In this document: in pieces, positions 17,714 to 27,500 of the stretch
How positions within the stretch are numbered: the stretch's first letter is position 1
How the letters are laid out: each line of letters begins with the position of its first letter
Assembly: GCF_018780385.1 (NCBI RefSeq)
Contig: NZ_JADMJO010000003.1
Span: 310,001-374,000 of the forward strand
DNA length: 64,000 bases
Direction: 5' to 3'
Source: Hydrogenophaga sp.
GTDB lineage: Bacteria > Pseudomonadota > Gammaproteobacteria > Burkholderiales > Burkholderiaceae_C
Translations under genes and position numbers: made by a program
The notes under the pieces: model-generated
The model's input: the letters and a program-made list of their open reading frames with translations, nothing else
What the model was told of the DNA's origin: nothing
The model's database searches: none

Positions 17714-18409
17714 ATGACCGACCAAGTCCACACCAGCGGCCGCTTCGGCACCGCGGTATCGAGCGATGCGCAGCGCAACAAGGTCATGCGCAACACCTAC
17801 TGGCTGCTGGCGCTGTCCATGCTGCCGACCGTGCTGGGCGCCTGGGTGGGCGTGCAGACCGGTATCACAGCCGGCCTGGGCGGCGGCTTGGGCCTGATCG
17901 TCTTTCTGGGAGGCGCATTCGGCTTCCTGTACGCGATCGAGAAGACCAAGAACTCCGCAGCCGGTGTACCAGTGTTGCTCGCCTTCACCTTCTTCATGGG
18001 CCTCATGCTCTCGCGCATGCTCGCCACGGTGCTGGGTTTCAGCAACGGCTCCAGCCTGATCATGACCGCGTTCGGCGGCACGGCCGGCGTGTTCTTCGTC
18101 ATGGCCAACCTCTCGACCTTCATCAAGCGTGACATCTCGGGCATGGGCAAGTGGCTCTTCGTGGGCGCACTGGCCATCATGATCGGCGCGATCATCAACG
18201 TCTTCGTGGGCAGCCCGGCGGCCATGGCCGCGATCGCCACCATCGCCATCGTGGTGTTCAGCATGTACCTGCTGTACGACCTCAAGCGCATCGTGGACGG
18301 CGGCGAGACCAACTACATCACCGCCACCCTGGGCCTGTACCTGAGCCTGTTCAACATCTTCCAGAGCCTGCTGATGCTGTTGGGCATGTTCGGCGGCGAC
18401 CGCGAGTAA
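17714..18409 (+). CDS. Bax inhibitor-1/YccA family membrane protein
   Basis: 231 residues from the ATG at 17714, preceded by GAAGGAG. Seven hydrophobic helices span the protein after a 35-residue N-terminus; family marks include NKVMRNTYWLLALSM, MLPTVLGAWVG, VFSMYLLYDLKRIVDGGE and TLGLYLSLFNIFQSLL. Bacterial BI-1/YccA proteins are inner-membrane proteins; YccA modulates FtsH proteolysis and related proteins leak calcium. A strong terminator follows. Confidence 0.92.
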   Translation: MTDQVHTSGRFGTAVSSDAQRNKVMRNTYWLLALSMLPTVLGAWVGVQTGITAGLGGGLGLIVFLGGAFGFLYAIEKTKNSAAGVPVLLAFTFFMGLMLSRMLATVLGFSNGSSLIMTAFGGTAGVFFVMANLSTFIKRDISGMGKWLFVGALAIMIGAIINVFVGSPAAMAAIATIAIVVFSMYLLYDLKRIVDGGETNYITATLGLYLSLFNIFQSLLMLLGMFGGDRE

Positions 18410-18426
18410 GCGGACCCGGCACTCAG

Positions 18427-18450
18427 AAAAGGGACCTTCGGGTCCTTTTT
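18427..18450 (+). terminator. Rho-independent terminator after the BI-1 gene
   Basis: GGGACC-TTCG-GGTCC followed by TTTTTC: a stable UUCG tetraloop hairpin flanked by A-run and T-run, so it may work in both directions. Confidence 0.88.
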
Positions 18451-18534
18451 CTTTGCCGGAGCGTGTCCGTCGCCAATCGGGTGTCAAGTTCTCGGAGCAA
18501 CCGCCGAAACAACGGGGAACCCACACCGAACACC

Positions 18535-18888
18535 ATGCGACACACAGCCCTCACCGCCTGCCTTCTTGGTACCGCCAGCCTGCTGGCGGGCTGCGACGCG
18601 CTGGGCGTCGAGAGCGCCAGCCAGGTGGCGGCGAAGAAGGAAGCCGAAGGCAAGGCCATCGGCAGCGCCTGTCGCCACGCGGTGCGCAGCATCGAGGACT
18701 GCTTCGGCGGCTACCCACGCGCCGGCAAGGCCGCCGTGTTTGCTGGCTGGAAAGAGATGGACGAGTACATGCGCGAGAACGCCATCGTCGGCATGCCGGC
18801 CGAGCCGGCGCCGGCAGAAGATACGCCCGCCGCCAGCCCGAAAGCCCCCGACGGCGGCAAAACGGCGAGCGCTTCGCGCACCTCCTGA
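18535..18888 (+). CDS. Small putative lipoprotein of unknown function
   Basis: 117 residues. The N-terminus MRHTALTACLLGTASLLAGC is a lipoprotein signal peptide, with the lipobox LLAGC and acylated Cys20. The mature part has a helical, charged region (AAKKEAEGKA), two further Cys residues (SACRHAV, EDCFGG) that might form a disulphide, and a C-terminal Pro/Ala tail. Its last residues end 17 bp before the convergent rlmD stop. No family recognised. Confidence 0.75.
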   Translation: MRHTALTACLLGTASLLAGCDALGVESASQVAAKKEAEGKAIGSACRHAVRSIEDCFGGYPRAGKAAVFAGWKEMDEYMRENAIVGMPAEPAPAEDTPAASPKAPDGGKTASASRTS

Positions 18889-18904
18889 TCCGCCGACGCG
18901 CCGA

Positions 18905-20386
18905 CTATTCAGGTACGGCGTCCTGGCCGGGGATCCGCGTCGGGTCCAGCTCGAACACCGCCATGCTCTCCACGTGGGCCGTGTGCGCAAACATGTTGAT
19001 CACCCCCGCCGCCACGCAGCGGTAGCCCGCCTGGTGCACCAGCAGGCCCGCGTCGCGCGCCAGCGTGGCCGGGTTGCAGCTCACGTAGACGATGCGCTGC
19101 GGCGGCCTCCAGCCCGCGCGCTGCGCCGGGTTCTGGTGCAGGTCGGCGAGTGCCTTGGCCAGCGCAAACGCACCCTCTCGCGGTGGGTCCACCAGCCATT
19201 TTTGCGCCGTCCCGTCAGACACCAGCAAGCCCGGCGTCATCTCGAACAGGTTGCGTGCCGCAAACGTGGTGGGCGCCAGCGCTGTGCTGCGCCCCGCCTG
19301 GTTCAGCGCCAGGTTGTCGCGCGAGCGTGCCACCAGCGCCTCGCTGCCCTCAATGCCCAGCACCTCACCGGCGGTGGTCGCGATCGGCAGGGTGAAATTG
19401 CCCAGGCCGCAGAACCAGTCGATCACGCGTTCGTGCTTGCGCGCGTCGAGCAGGCGCAGGGCACGTGTGACCAGCACCCGGTTGATGGCCGGGTTGACCT
19501 GGGTGAAGTCGGTCGGCTTGAACGGCATGGTGATGCCGAATTCGGGCAAGTCGTAGCTGAGCAAGGGGCCGTCCACATCGAGCAGCTTGACCGTGTCCGG
19601 ACCCTTGGACTGCAACCACCACTGCACACCATGCTGCTGGGCAAACGCACGCAGCCGGCTGATGTCGTCCTCGCTCAGCGGCTCCAGGTGGCGCAGCACC
19701 ATGGCGGTCACGTCGTCGCCGCAGGCCAGCTCGATCTGCGGACAGGTCTCGCGCGCGTCCATGCCGAAGATGAGTTCGCGGAGCGGCATGAGCATCTCGC
19801 TCACATGGGCGGGAAGCACCGGGCAGACCTTCATGTCGGCCACATAGCGGCTCTTGCGCTCGTGGAAACCGATCAGCACCTCGCCCTTCTTGTGCACATG
19901 GCGCACCGACAGGCGCGCGCGGTAGCGGTAGCCCCAGGCCGGCCCTTCGATCGGGCGCAGCATCATCTCGGAGCGCACCTTGCCCAGATGCCAGAGGTTG
20001 TCTTCCAGCACGCGCTGCTTGATCGCCACCTGGGCGGACTCGTGGAGGTGCTGCATCTTGCAGCCGCCACAGGCACCAGCGTGCAGGCCGAAGTGCGGGC
20101 AGCCCGGGCGCACGCGCTGCGAAGACTCGTGGTGCACCGCGGTCACGACGCCGGCTTCCCAGTTGTTCTTCTTGCGATGCACGTTCACGCTGACCTGCTC
20201 GAAGGGCAAGGCGCCTTCGATGAAGACGACCTTGCCATCGGGCCGGCGGGCGATCCCCTGGGCATCGATGTCGAGGGATTCCACCGCAAGCCAGCCGTCG
20301 GGCAACGGGCTCTCGGGTGCGTCGTGGGCCGCGGCGTTGGCGGTGGTGAGGAGGCTGTTTTCGTGGAGGGTTGCGGCGGTTGTCAT
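18905..20386 (-). CDS. rlmD: 23S rRNA (uracil-1939-C5)-methyltransferase RlmD
   Basis: 493 residues, slightly longer than usual because of a 30-residue variable N-terminus. A TRAM-like domain is followed by an iron-sulphur cluster site (CPHFG...CGGCKMQHL), a SAM-binding motif ([14 protein letters not shown]) and the catalytic Cys in [13 protein letters not shown]. It methylates U1939 of 23S rRNA. In many betaproteobacteria it closes the surE-pcm-nlpD-rpoS locus; here a repeat and an exonuclease gene separate it from nlpD. Confidence 0.95.
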   Translation of the reverse strand: MTTAATLHENSLLTTANAAAHDAPESPLPDGWLAVESLDIDAQGIARRPDGKVVFIEGALPFEQVSVNVHRKKNNWEAGVVTAVHHESSQRVRPGCPHFGLHAGACGGCKMQHLHESAQVAIKQRVLEDNLWHLGKVRSEMMLRPIEGPAWGYRYRARLSVRHVHKKGEVLIGFHERKSRYVADMKVCPVLPAHVSEMLMPLRELIFGMDARETCPQIELACGDDVTAMVLRHLEPLSEDDISRLRAFAQQHGVQWWLQSKGPDTVKLLDVDGPLLSYDLPEFGITMPFKPTDFTQVNPAINRVLVTRALRLLDARKHERVIDWFCGLGNFTLPIATTAGEVLGIEGSEALVARSRDNLALNQAGRSTALAPTTFAARNLFEMTPGLLVSDGTAQKWLVDPPREGAFALAKALADLHQNPAQRAGWRPPQRIVYVSCNPATLARDAGLLVHQAGYRCVAAGVINMFAHTAHVESMAVFELDPTRIPGQDAVPE

Positions 20387-20399
20387 ACACCGATTGTCT

Positions 20400-20492
20400 C
20401 AGGCCACGTTTCGCCGCCGGGCCGTCCCAAGGCGAAACAGCCCCCTCGGGGGGCAGCGACCCGCGCAGCGGCGAAGCGTGGGGGCTCTATAC
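20400..20492 (-). repeat. Dispersed hairpin-rich intergenic repeat, copy 3
   Basis: Between the exonuclease and rlmD genes. On the minus strand: CCCCCACGCTTCGCCGCTGC, then GGGTCGCTG, CCCCCC-GA-GGGGGC (20441-20454) and a GC-rich tail. The order of elements resembles copies 1 and 2 but the sequence is more diverged. Confidence 0.55.
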
Positions 20493-21272
20493 CCAGGCTT
20501 TGAGATATTCGTCCCAATGCGATTCGGCAGGCGCCAGATTGCCCAGCGTCTCCTTGACCATCGCGATTTCCTGTTCGTACTCAGCTTCGGTCAAACCACC
20601 ACGCATCTTCTGAAATCGGCAGTACACGAGGTAGGTGTTCATCACGTCGGTCTCGCAGTAGCGACGGATGTCCTCGGTCTGCCCGGCGAGGTACTGCGCA
20701 TACACCTGCGAGCCGTCCATGCCCAACTTGCCGGGAAAGCCGCAGAGCTTGGCCATGGCGTCCAGCGGCGCGTTGTTCTTCGGCGAGTACATGGCCAGCA
20801 GGTCCATCAGATCCAGGTGGCGCATGTGGTAGCGGCTGATGTAGTTGTTCCACTTGAACTCGCGGTCGTCCTCGCCGAGGTCCCAGTACTTGCTGGCTTC
20901 CACGCCATGGCGCAGGCCGCGGTAGTGCAGCACCGGCAAATCAAAACCACCGCCGTTCCAGCTCACGAGCTGCGGTGTGTGTTTCTCCACCGCATGGAAA
21001 AAGGTCTGAACCACCTTGCCTTCGCTCTGCCCGTCACGGTCCACAAACGAATGGATGCGCAGCCCTTCGGCGTTGCGAAACACGCAGCTGATGACCAGCA
21101 CGCGCTGCAGGTGCAGCGGCATGAAGTCGCTCTGGCCTTTGGCCTTGCGCTCTTCCAGCCAGCCGGCGTAGACCTGCTGGTCGGTCTGGTCGGCTGGCGC
21201 GGCGCGCAAGGCACGCAGGCCATCGATGTCGGGGATCGACTCGATGTCGAAGACAAGAACGGGCCAGGCCAT
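20487..21272 (-). CDS. Predicted PolB-type 3'-5' exonuclease
   Basis: 261 residues. DEDD-exonuclease motifs: Exo I in LVFDIESIPD (Asp9, Glu11), Exo II in SWNGGGFDLPVL and Exo III in YCETDVMNTYLVYCRF. This matches stand-alone exonucleases related to DNA polymerase B proofreading domains. Substrate unknown; a role in DNA repair is likely. It starts 12 bp after the nlpD stop and so is probably co-transcribed with surE-pcm-nlpD, in the slot where rpoS usually sits. Confidence 0.88.
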   Translation of the reverse strand: MAWPVLVFDIESIPDIDGLRALRAAPADQTDQQVYAGWLEERKAKGQSDFMPLHLQRVLVISCVFRNAEGLRIHSFVDRDGQSEGKVVQTFFHAVEKHTPQLVSWNGGGFDLPVLHYRGLRHGVEASKYWDLGEDDREFKWNNYISRYHMRHLDLMDLLAMYSPKNNAPLDAMAKLCGFPGKLGMDGSQVYAQYLAGQTEDIRRYCETDVMNTYLVYCRFQKMRGGLTEAEYEQEIAMVKETLGNLAPAESHWDEYLKAWV

Positions 21273-21284
21273 GGTGGCCCCGGC

Positions 21285-22154
21285 TCAGCGTTTTGGCAGG
21301 TAGCCGATCGGATCGACCGGTTTGCCCAGGCGGCGCACCTCGAAGTGCAGCTTCACGCGATCGGTGTCGCTGCTGCCCATCTCGGCGATCTTCTGTCCCT
21401 GGCGCACGGCCTGGTCTTCGCGCACCAGCAAGGCCTGGTTGTGCGCATAGGCCGTGAGGTAGGTGTTGTTGTGCTTGAGGATGATCAGGTTGCCGTAGCC
21501 ACGCAGGCCAGCACCGGCGTACACCACACGACCATCTGCCGCAGCCACCACCGGGTCACCGATCTTGCCGGCGATCGACACACCCTTGTTCGTCGTTTCG
21601 TCGAACGAAGACACCACCGAGCCTTGGGCGGGCCACATGAAATTGAGCTCGTCTGCGCCAGCCGAAGCGGGTGCAGGGGCTGGCGCCGGAGCCGGAATGG
21701 GAGCCGCCGCAGGTGCTGTGTCGGTGAGCGGGCGCGACACGACGCCGGCCGGGCTCACTGGCGTGCTGGCCACGACAGGCGCGGAATGCGGCACTGGCGC
21801 GGGCGGCTGCACGCGCAGCACCTGACCCACTTCAATCGTGTTGGGATTGGTCAGGCTGTTCCAGGCCTGAATGTCGCGCCAGTTCTGGCCGTTGTCCAAA
21901 GCGATGCGAAAGAGCGTGTCGCCCGATTTCACGGTGTAGTAACCAGGCTTGCCGGCGTTCTCGGCGCCGGGCAGGACCACGATCTCTGCGGGCCGTGGCA
22001 TGCCGCGGTCTTCCACTGGAGCAGGACCCGACACACGCCGGGTGGAACAACCCGCGGTGACCAGCAAGGCCGCCAGCACGGTCATGACCGCGACACCCCG
22101 CCAGGTCGAACGTCGCGATTCGAGGGGCAGGCCCGGTGCCTGGGGAAAACGCAT
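21285..22154 (-). CDS. nlpD: NlpD-like LysM/M23-domain lipoprotein
   Basis: 289 residues from the ATG at 22154 (MRFPQAPG), 10 bases after GGGAG; an ATG at 22247 would overlap the pcm stop by 4 bp but buries the signal peptide. A lipobox (VTAGC) is followed by a LysM domain (YTVKSGDTLFRIALDNGQNW to NTIEVGQVLRV), a Pro/Ala linker and a C-terminal M23 domain (GKIGDPVVAAADGRVVYAG to LHFEVRRLGKPVDPIGYL). The metallopeptidase motifs are degenerate (HFEVR kept; the usual HxxxD site reads FDETTNKGVSI), as in NlpD/EnvC amidase activators. Likely role: activating cell-separation amidases. Confidence 0.9.
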   Translation of the reverse strand: MRFPQAPGLPLESRRSTWRGVAVMTVLAALLVTAGCSTRRVSGPAPVEDRGMPRPAEIVVLPGAENAGKPGYYTVKSGDTLFRIALDNGQNWRDIQAWNSLTNPNTIEVGQVLRVQPPAPVPHSAPVVASTPVSPAGVVSRPLTDTAPAAAPIPAPAPAPAPASAGADELNFMWPAQGSVVSSFDETTNKGVSIAGKIGDPVVAAADGRVVYAGAGLRGYGNLIILKHNNTYLTAYAHNQALLVREDQAVRQGQKIAEMGSSDTDRVKLHFEVRRLGKPVDPIGYLPKR

Positions 22155-22243
22155 GTACATAAAACTCCCAACCATTTGCCGGGACACGCCAGCGGGCGGC
22201 CCCGATTGAAAAAACGCTCCCGCTGCACAGCGCAGCGGGACAC

Positions 22244-23071
22244 TCATGCGATGCCCGATTTTAGTGGCACAAAAAACACCGCTTCCAGCTCTGTGCGGAC
22301 CACGCCGGTGGCGGTTTTGTCCACCACCACCAGGTTCTGTTTGCCCGCAGCGGTCACGGCCGGCGCCACCAGCCGGCCACCCACGGCCAGCTGTTCGATC
22401 CAGGCTTGGGGGATGTCGTTGCCACCAGCGGCGGCAATGATGGCGGCATAAGGAGCACCTTTGGCGTACCCCAGCATGCCGTCACCGAACAGCAGGTGCA
22501 AATTGGAGACGCGAAAGGCTCGAAGGTTCTCGCGCGCTTTCTCGTGCAGGCCGCGCAAGCGCTCGATGCTGTAGACCTCGCGCGCCACATGGCTGAGCAC
22601 GGCGGCCTGGTAGCCGCAGCCGGTTCCGATCTCCAGCACACGGCCGAGTTTGGCCGTGTGGCCGGCGCACAGCAGCTCGATCATGCGGGCCACCACGCCC
22701 GGCTTGGAGATGGTTTGGCCGAGGCCGATCGGCAAGCTGGTGTCTTCGTACGCCTGGTTCACCAGCGCCGTGTCGACAAACCGGTGGCGCTCCACCGCCT
22801 GCAAGGCCGCGAGCACGCCTGCGTGGCTCACACCTTGTGCCTGGATCTTGCGCACCATGGATGCGCGCACGGCCGATGAGTCCATGCCCACGCCGCTGGA
22901 CACCACAGGCCGCGTCGTGGCGAGGGCCTTGATCGCCGGACGTGGCACCGGTTTGGCCGGGGTCAGCGCGGGCTGGGATGCGCGCGCCACCGGTTTGCGA
23001 ACGGTTGGCGGGTGGGGAACCACCGGCAGCTTGGCCGGAAAGCCTGGACGGGCCTTGCCGCCGTCTTTCAA
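22244..23071 (-). CDS. pcm: Protein-L-isoaspartate O-methyltransferase
   Basis: 275 residues if started at the TTG at 23071, which overlaps the surE stop codon. The methyltransferase core begins near residue 63 ([15 protein letters not shown]) and has [16 protein letters not shown], the substrate loop [19 protein letters not shown], the SAM motif [16 protein letters not shown] and GDGMLGY. It repairs isoaspartyl residues in aged proteins. The 62-residue N-terminal extension is Pro/Lys-rich; the ATG at 22885 would remove it. Confidence 0.92.
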   Translation of the reverse strand: MKDGGKARPGFPAKLPVVPHPPTVRKPVARASQPALTPAKPVPRPAIKALATTRPVVSSGVGMDSSAVRASMVRKIQAQGVSHAGVLAALQAVERHRFVDTALVNQAYEDTSLPIGLGQTISKPGVVARMIELLCAGHTAKLGRVLEIGTGCGYQAAVLSHVAREVYSIERLRGLHEKARENLRAFRVSNLHLLFGDGMLGYAKGAPYAAIIAAAGGNDIPQAWIEQLAVGGRLVAPAVTAAGKQNLVVVDKTATGVVRTELEAVFFVPLKSGIA

Positions 23072-23868
23072 GAATCCACTCCGCCCGTGGGTGGCACCAC
23101 CACGGGTGCCGACAGGCTGGCAGCGGTCGGTGCCCAGTAGGCCAGCCGCTCGTGGTCGGTGAGGTCCACCTTCAGCGGGGTGATGGTGGCGTAGCCCTGC
23201 AACGAAGCGTGGAAGTCGGTGCCATCGGCGTCGTCCTTGGCCTTGCCGGCGCTGCCGATCCAGTACATGGTGTCGCCGCGCGGGTTGGTCTGAGAGATCA
23301 CCTGCTCGGCCGCATGGCGCCGGCCCAGCCGCGCGACCTTGAAGCCCTTGATGTCGGCCAGCGGCCGGTTGGGAATGTTCACGTTGAGCAACCAGGGTTC
23401 GACGGGTGGCCCGATCTCCAGCGAGGGCAGCAACTGCGACACGAGGCGCGCCGCCATCCGGCCCGCGTCTTCCAGGTGTCCCCAGCCCTTTTCGGTTTGC
23501 GAAAACGCGATGGCCGGAATACCAAAGAGGTAACCTTCCATGGCGGCGCCCACGGTACCTGAGTAAATCGTGTCGTCGCCCATGTTCGCGCCGTTGTTGA
23601 TGCCCGAGACCACCAGATCGGGTCGGTAGCCCAGCAAGCCGGTGAGCGCGATGTGCACGCAGTCGGCGGGCGTGCCGTTGACGTAGCGAAAGCCGTTGTG
23701 CGCGGTGTGCACGTACAGGGGGGAATGCAGGGTCAGCGCGTTGGATTTGGCGCTGTTGTTGTGCTCGGGCGCCACCACCTCCACATCGGCCAGACCCTTG
23801 AGGGCCTCATACAGCGCCACGAGGCCGGGCGCCTGGTAACCATCGTCGTTGGAGATGAGAATTTTCAT
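23068..23868 (-). CDS. surE: 5'/3'-nucleotidase SurE
   Basis: 266 residues from the ATG at 23868 ([11 protein letters not shown]), the canonical SurE N-terminus with the metal-binding NDDG motif. Further family marks: [63 protein letters not shown]. It dephosphorylates nucleotides, and family members also act on polyphosphate. First gene of a surE-pcm-nlpD-exonuclease operon. Confidence 0.96.
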   Translation of the reverse strand: MKILISNDDGYQAPGLVALYEALKGLADVEVVAPEHNNSAKSNALTLHSPLYVHTAHNGFRYVNGTPADCVHIALTGLLGYRPDLVVSGINNGANMGDDTIYSGTVGAAMEGYLFGIPAIAFSQTEKGWGHLEDAGRMAARLVSQLLPSLEIGPPVEPWLLNVNIPNRPLADIKGFKVARLGRRHAAEQVISQTNPRGDTMYWIGSAGKAKDDADGTDFHASLQGYATITPLKVDLTDHERLAYWAPTAASLSAPVVVPPTGGVDS

Positions 23869-23994
23869 TGCCACGATTTTAGGTGGGTTCACCCCGGTCA
23901 CGCTTGAGACAGACAGCGGGCTTACCCGCTTCAATCCGGGTCACCTGCCTGCCTATCATGGACCGATCATCGACCCAACCACCGAGGAGAAGGC

Positions 23995-24981
23995 ATGCAC
24001 GCCTGGCTTTGTGAAAACCCCGTGGGCGTCGACGCCCTGACCTGGAAAGAATTGCCCACGCCCGAGCCCAAGGCGGGCGAGGTGCTGATCGAAATTCAGG
24101 CCGCGAGCCTGAACTTCCCCGACCTGCTCATCGTGCAGAACAAGTACCAGATGAAGCCCGCCCTGCCCTTTGTGCCGGGGTCCGAATACGCCGGCGTGGT
24201 GAGCGCCGTGGGAGAAGGCGTGAAGCACCTCCAGGTGGGCCAGGGCGTGGCGTGCCTGAGCGGCACAGGCGGCTTCGGCACGCACACCGTGGCGCCCGCT
24301 GCGTTGTGCATGCCGCTGCCTGCCGGTTTCCCGGCGGTGGACGCAGCTGCCTTCATCATGATCTACGCCACCTCGTGGCACGCGCTCATGGACCGCGCTG
24401 CGCTGAAGGCCGGCGAAACCGTGCTGGTGCTGGGCGCCGCAGGTGGCGTGGGCACGGCGGCGATCCAGATCGCCAAGGCAGCCGGCGCGCGCGTGATCGC
24501 CGCCGCTTCCACCGACGAGAAATGCGAGCTGTGCAAACAGCTCGGCGCCGACGCCACCATCAACTACAGCGTGCACACGCCCAAGGAGGGCTTGCGCGAT
24601 GCCATCAAGCAGCTCACCGACGGCAAGGGCCCCGACGTGATCTACGACCCGGTCGGCGGTGACTTCGCCGAGCCTGCTTTCCGATCCATCGCATGGCGCG
24701 GCCGCTACCTCGTGGTGGGCTTTGCCAGCGGCCCCATCCCTGCCCTGCCCCTGAACCTCACCCTGCTCAAGGGCGCGAGCATCGTCGGCGTTTTCTGGGG
24801 TGACTTCGCGCGCCGCGAACCCAAGGCCAACGCCGAGATGATGCAGGCCCTGGCCGTCATGTACGCCAAGGGCCAGGTCAAGCCGGTGATCGACCAGACC
24901 CTGCCCATGAGCGAACTGCACAAGGCCTACGCGATCATGGGATCGCGCTCCGTCAAGGGTAAGCTCGTGATGGTCAACTGA
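23995..24981 (+). CDS. NADPH:quinone oxidoreductase family protein (zinc-free MDR)
   Basis: 328 residues. A medium-chain reductase without the structural zinc Cys cluster: FPDLLIVQNKYQMKPALPF, PGSEYAGVVSAVG, the nucleotide-binding motif VLGAAGGVGTAAIQIAKAAG and IYDPVGGDFAEPAFR. These place it with QorA-like quinone or enoyl reductases. Natural substrate unknown. It starts 126 bp from the divergent surE gene and ends 16 bp before the kinase gene. Confidence 0.9.
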   Translation: MHAWLCENPVGVDALTWKELPTPEPKAGEVLIEIQAASLNFPDLLIVQNKYQMKPALPFVPGSEYAGVVSAVGEGVKHLQVGQGVACLSGTGGFGTHTVAPAALCMPLPAGFPAVDAAAFIMIYATSWHALMDRAALKAGETVLVLGAAGGVGTAAIQIAKAAGARVIAAASTDEKCELCKQLGADATINYSVHTPKEGLRDAIKQLTDGKGPDVIYDPVGGDFAEPAFRSIAWRGRYLVVGFASGPIPALPLNLTLLKGASIVGVFWGDFARREPKANAEMMQALAVMYAKGQVKPVIDQTLPMSELHKAYAIMGSRSVKGKLVMVN

Positions 24982-24997
24982 AACCCACCGGAGCCAT

Positions 24998-27412
24998 GTG
25001 AAAGCAACGCCACCCCCCAGCGCCAGCGGCCGCCCCGCCCACCCGAAGTACCTGGGCCGATACGAACTCCGCCAGGTGCTGGGCAAGGGGGTGCATGCCA
25101 CGGTGTGGCTGGCCCACGACCCGCGGCTGGACCGTCTGGTTGCCATCAAGGTGATGCAGGCGGTGCGGCCGGGTGCCGGTGCCGCCATGGAGCCCTGGCT
25201 GCGCGAGGCGCGCCACGTGGCCCGACTCTCGCACCCGCACATCGCCACGCTGTTCGAAGCCGACGTGATCGACGGCCAACCCGCGCTCGTGTTCGAGTAC
25301 GTGGCGGGCCAGACGCTGGCCGGGTACCTGCATGACACCGGCGCGCTGCCTGCGGCCGACGCCGTGGCCCTGATGCTGCCGGTGCTTGATGCCCTGCAGT
25401 TGGCGCACGCCGCGGGGGTGGTGCACCGCGACCTCAAACCTTCCAACATCCTGTTGGACCGCAGCCTGCGCCCCAAGGTCACCGACTTCGGCATCGCCGC
25501 GCGCATGGGTGCGGCCGACGCGAACGCCGACACGGTTCAAGGCACGCCGGGCTACATGTCGCCCGAGGCCGCCACCGGGCAACCCGCCACCGCCACCAGC
25601 GACGTGTTCAGCGCCGCGCTGGTGCTCGCCGAGATGGTGTTCGGCAAACCGCTGGTCGATGGCCACGACACCTTCCGTGCGATCTACCGGGTGACCCACG
25701 AAGACCTCGTGCTGCCCCAGGACAGCGTGCACGAAGTGGACGACGCGCTGCGCACCCTGCTCATGCGGGGCCTGGCACGCAATGCACGCCAGCGCATCGA
25801 CAGCGCACAGGTGTTCGCCCAGTCACTGCGCGAATGGCAGAGTCAGCAGCATGACAGCGCCAGCGCCCCGGAGCCCCAGGGCAGCCACGCCACGCTGGGT
25901 TTCCTGCTGCGGCGCATGCGCCACAAGAGCGATTTCCCCGCCATGTCGGAGTCCATCGGGCGTGTGCAGAGCATGGCCTCGTCAGAAAACGAAAGCCTGA
26001 ATTCGCTGACCAGCGAAATCCTCAAGGACGTGGCCTTGACCAACAAGCTGCTGCGCCTGGTCAACACGGCACAGTTCGCGCACGCGGGCGGTGGCAGCAT
26101 CAACACTGTGTCGCGCGCGGTGAGCCTGATTGGCTTCGTGGGCATCCGCAACATCGCCATGAGCCTGGTGTTGCTCGAACACATGCAGAACAAGGCGCAC
26201 GCCAGCCTGCTCAAGGCCGAGTTCCTGCGCGCGTTGCTGGCCGGCTCGCTGGCCAGCGATCTGTGTGCAGCGTCCCGCGAGGGCGAAGAGGTGTTCATCG
26301 GCTCGCTGTTCCAGAACCTGGGTCGCCTGCTCACCGAGTTCTACTTTCCTGAGGAGGCGCAGCAGATGCGCAAGGGCGTCGCCGCCGGCAAGACCGAAGA
26401 CGTGGCGGCCTTGGGTGTGCTGGGCATGACGTGCGAAGACCTGGGCCTGGGCGTGGCACGCGTGTGGGACCTGCCCGCCAGCATCCAGCGCCTCATGCGC
26501 AAGCCTGCGGGCACCCCCCCGGTGCGCACACCCGTGGACACCGAGGAGCGGTTGCGCTGGTTGTGCCTGGCGTCCAACGAAATGGCCGACGCCTTCCTGC
26601 ACAAGGAGGGCGAAGCGCTGGCGCGGGAACTCGCGCGCCTGTCCACCCGCTACGCCAGCGGCCTGGGGCTGGAGAGCCGGCACATTCAGACCATGGCGCT
26701 GGCCGCGCGCGAAAAGCTCGCGCAGACCGCCGAGGCCATGGGTGTGCAGGTGACCACCGATTCGCCGGCGGCCAGGCTGCTGCGCCCTGCGCCGATCAAG
26801 GTGCTGCCTGCCGATTCCCTGCAGCCCCTGGAACTGACGGCCGAGCCTGCGCCCACCGCAGCCGAGACCGTCGAGACAGCGACCCAGCCGCGCGCGGTGT
26901 CGGCCGAGCTACTGGCCACAGGCATCCAGGACATCACCAACGCCATGGTCGAAGACTTCGAGCTCAACGACGTGCTGCGCATGGTGCTGGAGACGATGTA
27001 CCGCGCGCTGGGTTTTCGCCGCGTGCTGTTCTGCCTGCGCGACGCGGCCACGCACAGCCTCACCGGCCGATTTGGCCTGGGCGACGACGCGGCCTCGGTG
27101 GCCAAGCTGTTCCGCGTGCCGCTCAAGGACGCGCAGGATCTGTTCGGCATGGTGTGCAACAAGGGCCTGGACACGCTGATCCGCGATGCCAGCGTGCCCA
27201 ACGTGGCGCAGAAGCTGCCCGTCTGGTACCGCAGCCAGATCAACGCGCCGGCCTTCCTGCTGCTGCCCTTGCAGCTCAAGGGCGCGCCTTTCGGCCTCAT
27301 CTACGCCGACAAAGCGAGCGCTTCCGACATCGCGCTCGACGAGAAGGAACTCGCCCTGCTCAAGACGCTGCGCAACCAGGCGGTGATGGCGTTTCGCCAG
27401 TCACGACCCTAG
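24998..27412 (+). CDS. Serine/threonine protein kinase-HDOD-GAF fusion signalling protein
   Basis: 804 residues from a GTG preceded by GGAG. An N-terminal Hanks-type kinase (about 22-290) has the Gly loop LGKGVHATVWLA, a Lys in VAIKVM, the catalytic loop HRDLKPSN (Asp145) and TDFG (Asp163). An HDOD domain follows (about 300-500; SLTSEILKDVALTNKLLRLV), lacking the HD metal residues as usual, then a linker and a C-terminal GAF domain (about 650-800). No transmembrane segment is evident, so it should be cytosolic. The fusion suggests phosphorylation controlled by a GAF-bound ligand; target unknown. Confidence 0.92.
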   Translation: MKATPPPSASGRPAHPKYLGRYELRQVLGKGVHATVWLAHDPRLDRLVAIKVMQAVRPGAGAAMEPWLREARHVARLSHPHIATLFEADVIDGQPALVFEYVAGQTLAGYLHDTGALPAADAVALMLPVLDALQLAHAAGVVHRDLKPSNILLDRSLRPKVTDFGIAARMGAADANADTVQGTPGYMSPEAATGQPATATSDVFSAALVLAEMVFGKPLVDGHDTFRAIYRVTHEDLVLPQDSVHEVDDALRTLLMRGLARNARQRIDSAQVFAQSLREWQSQQHDSASAPEPQGSHATLGFLLRRMRHKSDFPAMSESIGRVQSMASSENESLNSLTSEILKDVALTNKLLRLVNTAQFAHAGGGSINTVSRAVSLIGFVGIRNIAMSLVLLEHMQNKAHASLLKAEFLRALLAGSLASDLCAASREGEEVFIGSLFQNLGRLLTEFYFPEEAQQMRKGVAAGKTEDVAALGVLGMTCEDLGLGVARVWDLPASIQRLMRKPAGTPPVRTPVDTEERLRWLCLASNEMADAFLHKEGEALARELARLSTRYASGLGLESRHIQTMALAAREKLAQTAEAMGVQVTTDSPAARLLRPAPIKVLPADSLQPLELTAEPAPTAAETVETATQPRAVSAELLATGIQDITNAMVEDFELNDVLRMVLETMYRALGFRRVLFCLRDAATHSLTGRFGLGDDAASVAKLFRVPLKDAQDLFGMVCNKGLDTLIRDASVPNVAQKLPVWYRSQINAPAFLLLPLQLKGAPFGLIYADKASASDIALDEKELALLKTLRNQAVMAFRQSRP

Positions 27413-27428
27413 CGCGGACCACCAAACG

Positions 27429-27463
27429 AAAAAGGCCTCGGAACCGAAGTTCCGAGGCCTTTT
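27429..27463. terminator. Bidirectional terminator between the kinase and RRM genes
   Basis: AAAAGGCCTCGGAAC-CGAA-GTTCCGAGGCCTTTT: a perfect 15-bp stem with a four-base loop, A-run on one side and T-run on the other, between two convergent genes. Confidence 0.93.
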
Positions 27464-27500
27464 GGGCTTTGCTCAGCGCGAGGCTGAAGCAGCGCAGGGC

